Shown in pieces: positions 1 through 8,641 of a stretch of 34,958 nt of DNA. The stretch covers positions 1-34,958 of the forward strand of contig CAZAQS010000019.1 in assembly GCA_964486825.1 (NCBI GenBank), in the 5' to 3' direction. Position 1 is the first letter of the stretch; each line of letters opens with the position of its first letter. The notes beneath the pieces were generated by a model. The model worked only from the letters and a program-made list of their open reading frames with translations. It did no database searches and had not been told where the DNA came from. The stretch is from CAZAQS01 sp964486825 (GTDB lineage Bacteria > Chloroflexota > Anaerolineae > Anaerolineales > UBA4823). The translations under genes and the position numbers were made by a program.

Positions 1-1
1 A

Positions 2-1015
2 TTCTTCTTATTAAGAAATATCGGCGCCCTACCCGGTGAAACATGGGATGTGATTATCAGCTTATGGCCTGTCATCCTGATTGCCTTGGGCCTGGATAGC
101 TTGCTTACCCGGCAAGGCGTCGTTGCTCCGGCTTTCTTCATTGCTATCGGCGCGGTTATCTTGCTGAATAACCTGGATATCGTCCAGTGGAATGTATGGG
201 AAGTGATCTTAAATTTATGGCCTGTCTTGATCATTGCTATCGGTCTTGATATCCTGGTTGCACGCCGCTCTTTCTTGGGCGCAATCCTGGCAATTATCCT
301 GCTATTCGCCGTCCTGGCAGGCGCGCTTTGGGTGATAGGGAATCAAACTGCTGCCGCTCCAGGCATGGAAGGCGAGCAGTTCGTACAAACCCTGGATGGC
401 GCAGAGCAGGCTGTAGTGGTTGTCGAGCCTGCGGTAGCCTATTTGCGGATTGGAGCTCTCGAGCAAGGTCAGGTTGAGCCGGAAACACTCATGCAAGGGT
501 CGCTACAACTCAGCAGTTCAGTTACTTTCGAGAGGGAATATCTTACGCGTGGGAATATCGGGACCTTGAACTTGAGCCATAGCGGCTTCCGTGGCGCCTA
601 TCCCACCTGGCGGGGTTTCAATTGGGAGTGGGAATTGCATTTCAATCCTCAGATCCCTTTGGAGTTGGAGGTCAACCAGGGCGCCGGGAACATCGAGCTG
701 GACCTTAGCGCCTTGGAGGTAACGAATTTATCCGTTGACTTGGGTGTCGGAAGGACGTTGGTGATCTTTCCTGTGGGAGATGAGACAATCAATGCCTCGG
801 TAAAGGGAGCGATCGGCGAAATGATCTTGTATATCCCGCGCGAAAAAGCCGTTCGTCTTACCTCGAACACAGGCCTGGCCCTTATCGATGTCCCTGATGG
901 ATATATCCAGGATGGGGAAGGCTATGTATACGATGGTACAGGGGCTAACCTGGAAAACCAGGTCATACTTGATGTGGACCAGGCCATCGGAAGGATATCC
1001 ATCCGGAATCAATGA
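2..1015 (+). CDS. LiaF-like membrane protein with toast-rack domain (5' end outside window)
   Basis: The reading frame is open to the left edge (FFLLRNIGALPGETWDV...), so the true start lies upstream; a GTG at position 50 is probably internal. The N-terminal part has paired hydrophobic segments of the LiaF/DUF5668 type: two similar repeats ending in WPVILIALGLD and WPVLIIAIGLD, then a third hydrophobic stretch. After about residue 110 it becomes a soluble beta-rich region with alternating hydrophobic residues, resembling the toast-rack/DUF2154 C-terminus of LiaF-type proteins. In Firmicutes LiaF modulates a cell-envelope stress two-component system; no such partner is visible here, so the role is not assigned. 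The gene ends at a strong shared terminator facing korB. Family call fairly secure, function inferred. Confidence 0.75.
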   Translation, partial: FFLLRNIGALPGETWDVIISLWPVILIALGLDSLLTRQGVVAPAFFIAIGAVILLNNLDIVQWNVWEVILNLWPVLIIAIGLDILVARRSFLGAILAIILLFAVLAGALWVIGNQTAAAPGMEGEQFVQTLDGAEQAVVVVEPAVAYLRIGALEQGQVEPETLMQGSLQLSSSVTFEREYLTRGNIGTLNLSHSGFRGAYPTWRGFNWEWELHFNPQIPLELEVNQGAGNIELDLSALEVTNLSVDLGVGRTLVIFPVGDETINASVKGAIGEMILYIPREKAVRLTSNTGLALIDVPDGYIQDGEGYVYDGTGANLENQVILDVDQAIGRISIRNQ

Positions 1016-1029
1016 TCCAAAAAATATCA

Positions 1030-1077
1030 TTGTAAAGGGCGGTATGCAGGTTTATGCTTACATATCGCCCTTTACAA
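1030..1077. terminator. Bidirectional terminator hairpin between convergent genes
   Basis: A 17-bp stem is formed by 1030-1046 (TTGTAAAGGGCGGTATG) and 1061-1077 (CATATCGCCCTTTACAA), with one G-U pair and a 14-nt loop. A-rich sequence on the left and T/A-rich sequence on the right let it serve the plus-strand LiaF-like gene and the minus-strand korB, whose stop codon is at 1079-1081. Confidence 0.8.
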
Positions 1078-1078
1078 G

Positions 1079-2128
1079 TTAAAACATCATTTCGTTGACT
1101 TTCTCGAGAGTCTCAGGAGCAGGCCGTAACCTGCTCTCCGGTAAGCGGTTCAGGGGTGTGTCTGTCAGGCTGTAGATATCGATCAAGGATTGCTGATGTT
1201 CATTGATATAGATCAGCCCTGTGATCAGAACTTGCTTTGCATTCGCATCTTCGATGATTCTTATGGCTTCCGAACGGTTGGTTGGATCGTATTCGTGTTC
1301 GAGCTTTTTCAGGATTACCACCGATCCGTCGTGTAGGGTGACTTCCTTTGCCTCACCCTCTTCATAATCCACTGTAATTTCCTCTGCAGGTGGTACATAG
1401 GCCAGGTCGTGAAGCGCGACCTCATGCTCTTTACCCCAGGAATAGGAATGCATGGCATGGTCCTGGTTGTTAAAGGTCACGCACGGACTGATGATATCTA
1501 AGACAGCCAGGCCGCGGTGACTCAGGGCTGCTTTGATCAGCTCTTTCACTTGTTTGGGATCACCGGCAAAAGATCGTCCCACGAATGTGGCATTGCTTGC
1601 CAGGGCTTCCCAGGCGATATCCACCGGCATATACGGATTACGACCGTGTTTCTTAAGCTCCAGGCCCATCTCAGCGGTAGCGGAGAACTGGCCCTTGGTC
1701 AATCCATATACCCCGTTGTTCTCGATAATATAAACCAGGGGTAAGTTACGGCGCAGTACGTGTTTGAACTGTCCCATACCGATGCTGGCAGTGTCACCAT
1801 CCCCGCTGACTGCAATACCTTTCAGGGTATAGTCACCGAACATTGCGCCTGTTGCCAGGGAGGGCATGCGCCCGTGTAGACCATTAAAGCCGAAGGTCCG
1901 GTTTAAGAAGTAGGTTGGGCTCTTGCTGGAGCAACCGATCCCACTAAACTTGACCAGGTTCTCGGGAATGATATTTAGCTCATAACATGCCTGGATGATT
2001 TGGCTGGAAATGGAGTTGTGCCCGCAGCCCTGGCAAAGTGTGCTCTGACCGCCCTTGTAATCGGTTTTAGCCAATCCAACCAGGTTAACCTGTAATTGGG
2101 GGCCAGTTTTTGTCGTTAGATCACTCAT
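1079..2128 (-). CDS. korB: 2-oxoacid:ferredoxin oxidoreductase, beta (TPP-binding) subunit
   Basis: Catalytic partner of KorA in CoA-dependent oxidative decarboxylation of a 2-oxoacid (2-oxoglutarate in characterised KorAB), passing electrons to ferredoxin. The thiamine-diphosphate site is seen as GDGD at residues 109-112 followed by ENNGVYGLTKGQ at 136-147. Four cysteines, C32, C35, C66 and C216, match the spacing of the [4Fe-4S] ligands of the short archaeal/actinobacterial beta subunits. At 349 aa it is a normal length. Its ATG overlaps the korA stop by 4 bp (ATGA), indicating translational coupling. Substrate choice (2-oxoglutarate versus pyruvate or another acid) cannot be proven from sequence; the KorAB form is the best match. 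No separate ferredoxin or delta subunit gene is present in the window. Confidence 0.92.
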   Translation of the reverse strand: MSDLTTKTGPQLQVNLVGLAKTDYKGGQSTLCQGCGHNSISSQIIQACYELNIIPENLVKFSGIGCSSKSPTYFLNRTFGFNGLHGRMPSLATGAMFGDYTLKGIAVSGDGDTASIGMGQFKHVLRRNLPLVYIIENNGVYGLTKGQFSATAEMGLELKKHGRNPYMPVDIAWEALASNATFVGRSFAGDPKQVKELIKAALSHRGLAVLDIISPCVTFNNQDHAMHSYSWGKEHEVALHDLAYVPPAEEITVDYEEGEAKEVTLHDGSVVILKKLEHEYDPTNRSEAIRIIEDANAKQVLITGLIYINEHQQSLIDIYSLTDTPLNRLPESRLRPAPETLEKVNEMMF

Positions 2129-3963
2129 ATCGTCTCCTCCTTGGAAAGGAGTGTGTTCTCAACCCATTTAGCGGTTAAAGGTAAACCGTCGATATGGGCT
2201 AATGAGACCAGGCTGGTTGCCCGGTCCGGGACTTCCAGGGTAAGCAACTGGTGCAGTTGCCCATCCCTGTTTAACTCGATCACGTAGGTCCGGTCGTGAT
2301 CCCGGATAAACTCAGCCACTTCAGCCGGGAACGGGATCGAGCGAACGCGCATGTAATCGGTCCGAATCCCTTGATTCGCCAGATAGTGGCGAGCTTCTTG
2401 GATGGCCGGGTCAGTAGACCCAAAGGCAATCAAGCCGATCTCTGCATTATCCATCCTTTCGGTCACCGGAGGGGGCAGGATTTTTCGAGCTGTCTCGAAT
2501 TTAGCTTTGAGCCGGGCGAGCCCGCTTTCCCAATCTTGCGGATCTTCAGTGTAGCGGGCATCTTCGTTATGGCCTGTACCCCTTGTAAAGTAGGCAGAAC
2601 GGGGATGTCGGTTTCCAGGAATCGTACGATATGGGATCCCATCCTTGTCCACATCCCTGTAACGTCCCCAATTTCCACCTAAACGTTCAATGTCTCCCTC
2701 CCACAATACCTTGCCACGATCCATAGGGCTATCCGGATATTTGAAAGGCCGGGTCATCCAGTTGTTCATGCCAAAGTCTAGATCAGAGAGCACGAAAATG
2801 GGTGTTTGCAGTCTCTCTGCCAGGTCAAAGGCGCGCCATCCAAATTCAAAGCATTCGTTTACCGAACCGGGTAGTAAGATGATTTGTTGGGTATCACCGT
2901 GCCCCATGAAATAGGTGGCTGTCAGGTCTCCCTGGGCGGTGCGAGTGGGCAGCCCGGTGGAAGGTCCCACTCTTTGGATATCCCAGATGACGATGGGGAC
3001 TTCAGCATAATAAGCCAGGCCCGCATATTCTGTCATCAAGCTTAAACCAGGACCAGAAGTAGATGTCATAGCTCTCAATCCGGCCCACCCTGCTCCCACT
3101 GCCATTCCGACAGCTGCCAGCTCATCCTCAGCTTGCAACACAGCAAAGGTATTTTTCCCTGTTTCCGGATCCTTGCGCAGCTCTGGCAGGAAATCCATTA
3201 AGGCCTCTGAAAGGCTTGATGCGGGCGTGATCGGATACCAGGCCACCAGCTGTACTCCCCCATAAATGGAGCCTAATGCGGCGGCAGTATTTCCATCGGT
3301 AAGGATATAATCATCCGTTCCAGACATAGGTTCGACCTGATATGGGTCCTGTTTTTCCAGGTTATCGATAGCCCAATCTGTGGCGGCCTGGACTACCCCA
3401 AAGTTTAGATCGACGGGTTTTGCGCGGCCCTTGAAGTGAAATTCCAAAGCCTGCTTGATCTTTTCCAGGTCGATCCCAATGATGGCGGATAATACCCCTA
3501 CATAGACCATATTCGCAATATAGTCCTTTAAGTTGGAGGGTGCACCGGACTCTCGGACCAATTTTTGCACGGGCATAGGGTATGCCGCGATATCGTTACG
3601 AGTGACTGGCTGCCGGATGTTATCCGCATAAAAAAATGCTCCTCCTGGAATGACGCTATCCAAATCCTGGGAGAAGCTCTCAGGATTCATCGCAATAACG
3701 ATTTCACTTTCCTCCCTGCGAGCCAGGAACCCATCCTTATTCACTCGGATGGTGAACCAGGTGGGTAGCCCCTGGATATTTGAGGGGAATAAATTTTTTC
3801 CAGAGACCGGGATCCCCATTTTGAACAATGCCCGCATAATCGTAAGGTTAGAAGTTTGACTCCCTGATCCATTGACTGTGGCAACGGTGATTGAGAAGTC
3901 GTTGGTAATTTGTTGGCGGGTAGTTTCAGCGAACCGATGTACATCGGGTTGTACTAAAGACAT
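2125..3963 (-). CDS. korA: 2-oxoacid:ferredoxin oxidoreductase, fused gamma-alpha subunit
   Basis: About residues 1-200 are the gamma domain (starting near NGSGSQTSNLTIMRALFKMG and including the FPSNIQGLPTWFTIRV region). The rest is the alpha subunit with the substrate-side motif YPITPASS and the C-terminal domain ending in the YVIELNRDGQLHQLL region. This gamma-alpha fusion with a separate beta subunit is the KorAB architecture. The ATG at 3963 is preferred because GAAAGGAA lies just upstream; an in-frame TTG at 3987 would add eight residues without a better ribosome site. The gene starts 24 bp after the upstream FCD regulator stops and overlaps korB by 4 bp, so the three form an operon. Activity is usually oxygen-sensitive and linked to a reductive or anaerobic TCA route; the physiological direction is not determinable here. 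Confidence 0.92.
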   Translation of the reverse strand: MSLVQPDVHRFAETTRQQITNDFSITVATVNGSGSQTSNLTIMRALFKMGIPVSGKNLFPSNIQGLPTWFTIRVNKDGFLARREESEIVIAMNPESFSQDLDSVIPGGAFFYADNIRQPVTRNDIAAYPMPVQKLVRESGAPSNLKDYIANMVYVGVLSAIIGIDLEKIKQALEFHFKGRAKPVDLNFGVVQAATDWAIDNLEKQDPYQVEPMSGTDDYILTDGNTAAALGSIYGGVQLVAWYPITPASSLSEALMDFLPELRKDPETGKNTFAVLQAEDELAAVGMAVGAGWAGLRAMTSTSGPGLSLMTEYAGLAYYAEVPIVIWDIQRVGPSTGLPTRTAQGDLTATYFMGHGDTQQIILLPGSVNECFEFGWRAFDLAERLQTPIFVLSDLDFGMNNWMTRPFKYPDSPMDRGKVLWEGDIERLGGNWGRYRDVDKDGIPYRTIPGNRHPRSAYFTRGTGHNEDARYTEDPQDWESGLARLKAKFETARKILPPPVTERMDNAEIGLIAFGSTDPAIQEARHYLANQGIRTDYMRVRSIPFPAEVAEFIRDHDRTYVIELNRDGQLHQLLTLEVPDRATSLVSLAHIDGLPLTAKWVENTLLSKEETI

Positions 3964-3987
3964 GAAGTTTCCTTTCACTTGTTCCAA

Positions 3988-4722
3988 TTACCCTTCTGGA
4001 TATTGAAGTTGTGCTTGTGAAGCAGATAAATCAGGTAAGATATTTGCATCGGGTAAAGCCTGGTGATGAAGGACAGTGCGGTGTTCAACCAGTGCTTGGT
4101 AGCCTTCCTGGATATTATTCTTGCAGATAGAGTCCACCATTTTTTGGTCGCATTCCCATATCTTCAGCAGGTACTCATAATCCGCAAATATGCCCAGTCC
4201 CACAGATTCATAGGCCTCCCAGTAAGCTTCCAGCAGTCCTTTGACAAAAGGGTTGTTGAGCCGGCTGTAAACCAGCAAATGCAGCTCTTTGTGTTCCTCA
4301 TGTGGAATTTGTACTCTGGCAGCCTTCAGCTTTTTCCAGGCCTTATCTACCAGAGTTTGCATAGCGGCTTTGTCCTCCGCTGTTAGCAGCTTAACGGCCT
4401 CCTCCCAATACGCGATTTCGATCTGATCACGTAACTCTGCAAAGACGTTAAAATTCTTTGGATCGATTTCGATAGCGTATGCGAGACTTTGCCGGACGGC
4501 AGGCAGGAAGGAATAAGGCAGGCGGCGTAAACCGGTCCTTGGTCTTGCTTCAACCAAACCCAATGCCTTGGCCACCTCCAGTTGCTCTCGAAGCCTTGCA
4601 ACACTAATTCCAAGCTGCTTGCTCAGGTCATTTAACGTGGGCAGATGATTTGGAATATCCTGGTAGTTTGTAGAAGCTAGATAGTCCAGAAATTCAGATG
4701 AGAGTTGTTTTCGCGGCATCAT
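3988..4722 (-). CDS. GntR/FadR-family regulator (FCD domain), probable korAB regulator
   Basis: An N-terminal winged helix occupies about residues 8-68 (LPTLNDLSKQLGISVARLRE is the helix-turn-helix). A C-terminal all-helical FCD ligand-binding domain follows at about 75-225, starting ELRDQIEIAYWEEAV. FCD domains usually bind a carboxylate through a metal held by Asp/His residues. Here the usual DxxFH element reads HKELH (144-148), a D192 stands where a His is common and H214 is kept, so the site is recognisable but altered. As the first gene before korA (24-bp gap) it most likely controls the operon in response to an organic acid; this is inference from position and family. The start ATG follows GGTGAC, a weak ribosome site. 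Confidence 0.8.
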   Translation of the reverse strand: MMPRKQLSSEFLDYLASTNYQDIPNHLPTLNDLSKQLGISVARLREQLEVAKALGLVEARPRTGLRRLPYSFLPAVRQSLAYAIEIDPKNFNVFAELRDQIEIAYWEEAVKLLTAEDKAAMQTLVDKAWKKLKAARVQIPHEEHKELHLLVYSRLNNPFVKGLLEAYWEAYESVGLGIFADYEYLLKIWECDQKMVDSICKNNIQEGYQALVEHRTVLHHQALPDANILPDLSASQAQLQYPEG

Positions 4723-4771
4723 GTCACCTATTATGATTGATAGATATTATTAATATGAGAATACTGCACTA

Positions 4772-4799
4772 ATTTTACCATTTTAGGAAAAGAAATCAA
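4772..4799 (-). promoter_or_regulatory. Candidate promoter of the regulator-korAB operon
   Basis: On the minus strand TTGATT (4794-4799) and TAAAAT (4772-4777) are separated by 16 bp, about 50 bp upstream of the regulator ATG. The 81-bp spacer between the BtuF-like gene and the regulator is AT-rich and holds nothing else recognisable. No experimental support; both boxes deviate from consensus. Confidence 0.35.
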
Positions 4800-4803
4800 G
4801 CTG

Positions 4804-5691
4804 CTAAGCAAAGAGAGCGGGCAGCTCCTGGATAGCCCGCGCCAATCTTGTTCCATGCCAGGTGATTAAACTCCCATCTACATTATGGACGCGACCTTTT
4901 TTGACTGCGGGGGTCGCTGAGAACAACTGGCAAATCTCGACCCGGTGTTCTTCTCCAAATGCATAGGGCTCACTAGGAAGCAAGATCATTTCAGGCTCAG
5001 CGGCCTGGACCTCTTCCTGACTTACACGCGGGTAACGGGTATCAGCTTCACCGGGGTCTTGCGCTTCTGCCTTGCCAAGATCAGCTGCCAACGGGTAAAG
5101 CCTGGAACGGTTTGCGAATACGTTTTCTCCTCCTAGCACTCTCAGCACATCGGCTGCATACGTAAACTGGTTAAATGTCATCCACCAGTGACTTCCACGA
5201 CCATCTGACTCCTGCCAGATAGGGCAGAAGTATGGGACGGTCTTCGTATCTTCTATCGAGTCAATATTCCATTTAACGGCCCGCTCGATGGTCTCGATTC
5301 GGGCGGCAGCAGTTGGGCTTTGGTAGACTCCTGCCAGCGTCCATAAAATATCCAGCGCCTCACGTACCGTTCTAGGAAAAGTAACCCAGATAGGCATCCC
5401 CCTTGTTTGCAAGGCTTCAACCACCTGCCGGGTGTTCTCCTCCTGGTTGAGCAGGACAAGGTCTGGTTTTAATTCCAGGATTTGCTCCAGGCGTGGATTT
5501 TTCGGTCCACCCAGGCGTGGGAGGCCCTGAAGCCCTTCCATGGGATGGACGCAGTAATCGGTTATGCCGACAACAGATGAACCAAAACCCAGATCGAAAA
5601 GGCTTTCTGTTAGGGATGGAACCAGGGAGATAACTCTTCTCGGTGGATGTGAAAAATGCAGGGCTATCTTACTCCCATTATTTGCTAACAT
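4804..5691 (-). CDS. BtuF/helical-backbone metal-receptor family protein lacking a signal peptide
   Basis: The protein starts with RRVISLVPSLTESLFDLG and continues with GITDYCVHP, LKPDLVLLN and a C-terminal PEMILLPSEPYAF segment. This is the bilobed fold of periplasmic cobalamin/Fe-siderophore binding proteins (BtuF-like, about 300 aa). Unlike transport-associated members it has no signal peptide, lipobox or membrane anchor, and no ABC permease or ATPase is adjacent. This places it with stand-alone cytoplasmic cobalamin-binding-like proteins of unknown role. ATG 5691 has GGAAGG five bases upstream and overlaps the M20 gene by 14 bp; ATG 5706 is an alternative without a clear ribosome site. 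Translational coupling to the amidohydrolase is likely. Ligand unknown. Confidence 0.75.
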   Translation of the reverse strand: MLANNGSKIALHFSHPPRRVISLVPSLTESLFDLGFGSSVVGITDYCVHPMEGLQGLPRLGGPKNPRLEQILELKPDLVLLNQEENTRQVVEALQTRGMPIWVTFPRTVREALDILWTLAGVYQSPTAAARIETIERAVKWNIDSIEDTKTVPYFCPIWQESDGRGSHWWMTFNQFTYAADVLRVLGGENVFANRSRLYPLAADLGKAEAQDPGEADTRYPRVSQEEVQAAEPEMILLPSEPYAFGEEHRVEICQLFSATPAVKKGRVHNVDGSLITWHGTRLARAIQELPALFA

Positions 5692-6874
5692 GGTCACCTT
5701 CCCCATCCAACAACTTCATTGCGGCAGCTGCCATCAGTGCAGCCGCTCGAGGCATGCTTTCTTCATCTATGTCAAACCTGGGATGGTGATGCGCAGCATC
5801 CAATCCTTTTTCTGGATTTGCAGAGCCCACAAAGAAATAGCAACCTGGGATGTCCTGCATCATGAAAGCCATGTCCTCTGAACCCATCGTCATCATACCC
5901 GTATCCAGGTCGCTGTCTATCAACAACTCTCGTACGGTTTGCTGAACGATAGCCGTTACCTGTGGGTCATTCACGACCGCGGGGGTAAGGGACTGGGTGT
6001 CTACCTCAACCTGGCATTTGAAGGCCTGAGCTAATCCATCGACGATTTGGTGGAAGCGGTCAAGGATCAATGATCGAATATCTGGCTTGAATGTACGGAG
6101 GGTGCCTTGCATTTCCACCTTTTCGGGTATTATGTTGAAGGCCTCTCCGGCGTGTAAGGCGGTCACGCTCACAACCCCGGACTCTAAGGGGGAGACGTTG
6201 CGGGATACGATACTTTGAAGCGCTGTAATAATTTGGGCCGAGGCGACCAATGGGTCAACCGCGAAATGGGGTTGGGCCCCATGCCCGCCCTGACCTTGCA
6301 GGTGGATACGGAAAATATCTGCGGCAGCCATTACCGGGCCCGGTGTGACACCAATCCAACCCAAGGGCTTTTCGTTCCAAAGATGTAGAGATAGTGCCGT
6401 ATCTGGGCGAGGATTTTGCATCAGGCCGTCCGCGAGCATGGCTTCTGCCCCACCAAGTCCTTCCTCTGCCGGTTGGAAAACCAGCTTGACAGAGCCCTTC
6501 AGGCTGCTACGATGGTCGTTGAGTAAACGCGCCACCGTTAGACCGATAGCAGTATGCCCATCATGCCCGCAGGCATGCATCACCCCCGGAGTGGTGGAAG
6601 CGTATTCTGCACCAGTTGTCTCCTGGATAGGTAAGGCATCCATATCAACCCTCAACAAAACCACCGGACCTGGGTGTTTGCCTTCTAGCAATGCTACAAC
6701 TCCCGTTCGTCCGATACCGGTGCTCACCTCCAGCCCAAGTTCGTTTAGCTCACGCGCGACAATACCAGCAGTTCGCACTTCTTGAAAGCCTAATTCTGGG
6801 TGACGGTGAAAATCTCGCCGCAATGCGCGAGTATATTCAAAGAGCCTTTGAGAACCCTCCAGGAAATCTGGCAT
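5678..6874 (-). CDS. M20-family amidohydrolase (N-acyl amino acid / hippurate hydrolase type)
   Basis: A 398-aa dinuclear-metal peptidase-fold enzyme that removes acyl groups from N-acyl amino acids or related amides. Key elements are RVDMDALPI (residues 75-83), HACGHDGH (100-107, His/Cys/His metal site), PAEEGLGG (136-143) with the catalytic/ligand glutamates, and SLHLW near 162. A central dimerisation (lid) domain follows. The cysteine in HACGHDGH is typical of the M20D branch (amidohydrolases such as AbgA/hippurate hydrolases). The start is well supported: TAAGGAGGCGCA directly precedes the ATG. No signal peptide, so cytoplasmic. It overlaps the downstream BtuF-like gene. The substrate is not predictable. 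Confidence 0.88.
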   Translation of the reverse strand: MPDFLEGSQRLFEYTRALRRDFHRHPELGFQEVRTAGIVARELNELGLEVSTGIGRTGVVALLEGKHPGPVVLLRVDMDALPIQETTGAEYASTTPGVMHACGHDGHTAIGLTVARLLNDHRSSLKGSVKLVFQPAEEGLGGAEAMLADGLMQNPRPDTALSLHLWNEKPLGWIGVTPGPVMAAADIFRIHLQGQGGHGAQPHFAVDPLVASAQIITALQSIVSRNVSPLESGVVSVTALHAGEAFNIIPEKVEMQGTLRTFKPDIRSLILDRFHQIVDGLAQAFKCQVEVDTQSLTPAVVNDPQVTAIVQQTVRELLIDSDLDTGMMTMGSEDMAFMMQDIPGCYFFVGSANPEKGLDAAHHHPRFDIDEESMPRAAALMAAAAMKLLDGEGDHVSK

Positions 6875-6918
6875 TGCGCCTCCTTAAGTTTGGCAATCCT
6901 CCGCTTTCTCTTTCAACG

Positions 6919-6924
6919 ATTATA
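6919..6924 (-). promoter_or_regulatory. Candidate -10 element for the M20 amidohydrolase gene
   Basis: A perfect TATAAT on the minus strand lies 45 bp upstream of the amidohydrolase ATG, giving a leader of roughly 38 nt that contains the AAGGAGG ribosome site. No good -35 hexamer is seen 16-18 bp further upstream, so confidence is low. The 117-bp spacer between the PIG-L stop and this gene has no convincing terminator. Confidence 0.35.
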
Positions 6925-6991
6925 TGACGGTTTATGACTCTTGGAACTTGCAGTGTGATCGCCCGGGGATCGATACCCAATATCCGATTTT

Positions 6992-7732
6992 TCACCCAAG
7001 GATAAGGCGGCGGAAGTTCTCTTGATAGCGTGGCGAATCAGGTGGGCTACCAGGCGCTCGTCTTGAGCGCATCCGTTGAGCCAAGGCTTCCGGTTCCCCA
7101 ATTTGGCTCTTATGCTCGAATAAAGCCTTGATTTTTATTTCCCAGTTGGCAGTTACATCAAGGGTAAGGGAGGGGTTGAGCGTGCCACAGATCCAGACTT
7201 CGCGGACGATATGCGGTTCCAGCTTTTCTTCGAGCCATAGCTCTGGAAAGTACAGGTGATCCCGAGCAGCGGGATAAGCAGCATCCAGGGCTGCCTGGCC
7301 TGCTGCCCTGTGGTCGGCATGGTTGATATAAAAATCTCCAAAATATTGGGTGGTTGGGTCACACGTCACCAGGATATCCGGTCGATCCTGGCGGATGACA
7401 CGGGTAATTTCTCGACGGAGCTTAAGATCGGGCTCGAGGTAACCATCTGGATAACCCAGGAAGCGCACGTTTTCCACACCCAGGGCAGCAGCCGCTGCTT
7501 TCTGCTCGGCCTGCCGGATGCTGCAAAGAGCATCCCCTGTTAATTCCACATCTTTGGTGCCTTTATCTCCGCAGGTCAGCAAAAGATAGTTAACCCGGTG
7601 ACCCGCGGATGCCCATCGAGCAATGCTTGCCCCACAGAAGAATTCCGGATCGTCTGGATGCGCGAGGACGACCAGGATTTTTTGGGGACTGCCCCAATCG
7701 TCGAAAATCGGACCCTGGGGCATCTCAATCAT
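6992..7732 (-). CDS. PIG-L/LmbE family N-deacetylase
   Basis: The zinc-deacetylase signature AHPDD occurs at residues 24-28 (H25, D27, D28 are the expected ligand and base), with the second metal/catalytic element HADHRAAGQ near residue 135. The family removes N-acetyl groups from amino sugars or sugar conjugates (for example GlcNAc-inositol and bacillithiol precursors). No dedicated thiol-biosynthesis partner is present here, so the substrate is open. At 246 aa it is a normal length and lacks a signal peptide. Its ATG overlaps the stop of the upstream RicT-like gene by 4 bp, so it is the last tightly coupled gene of the long unit beginning at 13467. A second in-frame ATG lies three codons in. 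Confidence 0.85.
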   Translation of the reverse strand: MIEMPQGPIFDDWGSPQKILVVLAHPDDPEFFCGASIARWASAGHRVNYLLLTCGDKGTKDVELTGDALCSIRQAEQKAAAAALGVENVRFLGYPDGYLEPDLKLRREITRVIRQDRPDILVTCDPTTQYFGDFYINHADHRAAGQAALDAAYPAARDHLYFPELWLEEKLEPHIVREVWICGTLNPSLTLDVTANWEIKIKALFEHKSQIGEPEALAQRMRSRRAPGSPPDSPRYQENFRRLILG

Positions 7733-8640
7733 TTCTGCTTTTTATCCTTTTTGCCACAATTACAGCCCCCACCTTCGTGCCGGTCGCATGGGGCCTGGGA
7801 CTTTTGGCGCAAGGCTTCCAACTCATCCCAGGGCTGGATATCATCCTTCTGGAACTCGCTATGTCCCCCGCTTTCGAGGCTCACCAGGACGGCCTGTCTC
7901 AGGGGAAAAACATCGATAACTTTGCCTTCTCCAGTCGGTGTGATCACTCGCTTGCCGCGTTTTGGGAGCTGCTTGCGAGCTTCGACGTATTGCTCGTATT
8001 CATAAACCAGGCAACAGCGCAGCCTCCCACACATCCCGGTGATCTCCGAGGGGGTCAATGAAATGCCCTGGTCTTTGGCCATCTTGATAGAAATCGGGCT
8101 GAACTCTGTCAGGAACATGGAGCAACAGCGAGTTTCCAGGCCACAGGCGCCCATACCTCCGATGATCTTGGCAACATCCCTGGGGCCGATCTGGTGCATT
8201 TCGACTTTTGATTGCGGGTAGAGCTTCTGCATACCCCTGCGCAGGGAGCGTAAGTCAACCTTATCCCCTGACTCGCTGCTGTATAAGAATGAGAGGCGTG
8301 AACCGTCAAAGCTAAATTCAGCGGCGATGATCTTTATGGAAGGGATTTTCATCTCTGCCGCTTTGGCGCGGCAGTTGATCATGGCCTCTATCTCCTTTTG
8401 TTGCCAGGACTGTCTTAAAACCAGATCTTGTGGCGTAGCTTTGCGTTGAATTGGCTTCCAGATCCCTTCAGGAGGGGGTTGAGGATCCTCTATGAAATGA
8501 ATAACCTGTCCAAGTTGGCGGCCTCGAGTGGTGTCAACAACAGCAAAATCACCCGGCTGGAGGTCAATGCAATGGCGGGCGTCAAAGTGATAGATCTTGC
8601 CGACCTTTTGAAAGCGAACACCGACGATAAGATGATCCAT
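7729..8640 (-). CDS. PSP1-domain protein, RicT (YaaT)-like
   Basis: This resembles the PSP1/YaaT (RicT) family. It has an N-terminal PSP1 region (GVRFQKVGKIYHFDA), a central cysteine-rich block GACGLETRCCSMF, then MCGRLRCCLVYEYEQY, and an SH3-like end with PKRGKRVITPTGEGKV. In Bacillus subtilis RicT forms the RicAFT complex, which carries [4Fe-4S] clusters and tunes RNase Y. The conserved cysteines suggest cluster binding here too. The C-terminal tail adds further cysteines (CDRHEGGGCNC) and ends in lysines. RicA and RicF partners are not in the window. One base separates its ATG from the mrp stop, and it overlaps the PIG-L gene by 4 bp. The family call is firm; the RNase-linked role is borrowed from Bacillus. 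Confidence 0.85.
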   Translation of the reverse strand: MDHLIVGVRFQKVGKIYHFDARHCIDLQPGDFAVVDTTRGRQLGQVIHFIEDPQPPPEGIWKPIQRKATPQDLVLRQSWQQKEIEAMINCRAKAAEMKIPSIKIIAAEFSFDGSRLSFLYSSESGDKVDLRSLRRGMQKLYPQSKVEMHQIGPRDVAKIIGGMGACGLETRCCSMFLTEFSPISIKMAKDQGISLTPSEITGMCGRLRCCLVYEYEQYVEARKQLPKRGKRVITPTGEGKVIDVFPLRQAVLVSLESGGHSEFQKDDIQPWDELEALRQKSQAPCDRHEGGGCNCGKKDKKQK

Positions 8641-8641
8641 G

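Noticed and set aside
3964..3987. Upstream TTG start for korA
   Set aside because: The ATG at 3963 has a well-placed GAAAGGAA, and family proteins do not need the extra residues.
6345..6785. 146-codon plus-strand frame
   Set aside because: Antisense to the catalytic core of the M20 amidohydrolase; no ribosome site or family likeness.
6951..6985. GC-rich partial inverted repeat GATCGCCCGGGGATCGAT as terminator after the PIG-L gene
   Set aside because: Arms are short and imperfect and no T tract follows on the relevant strand.
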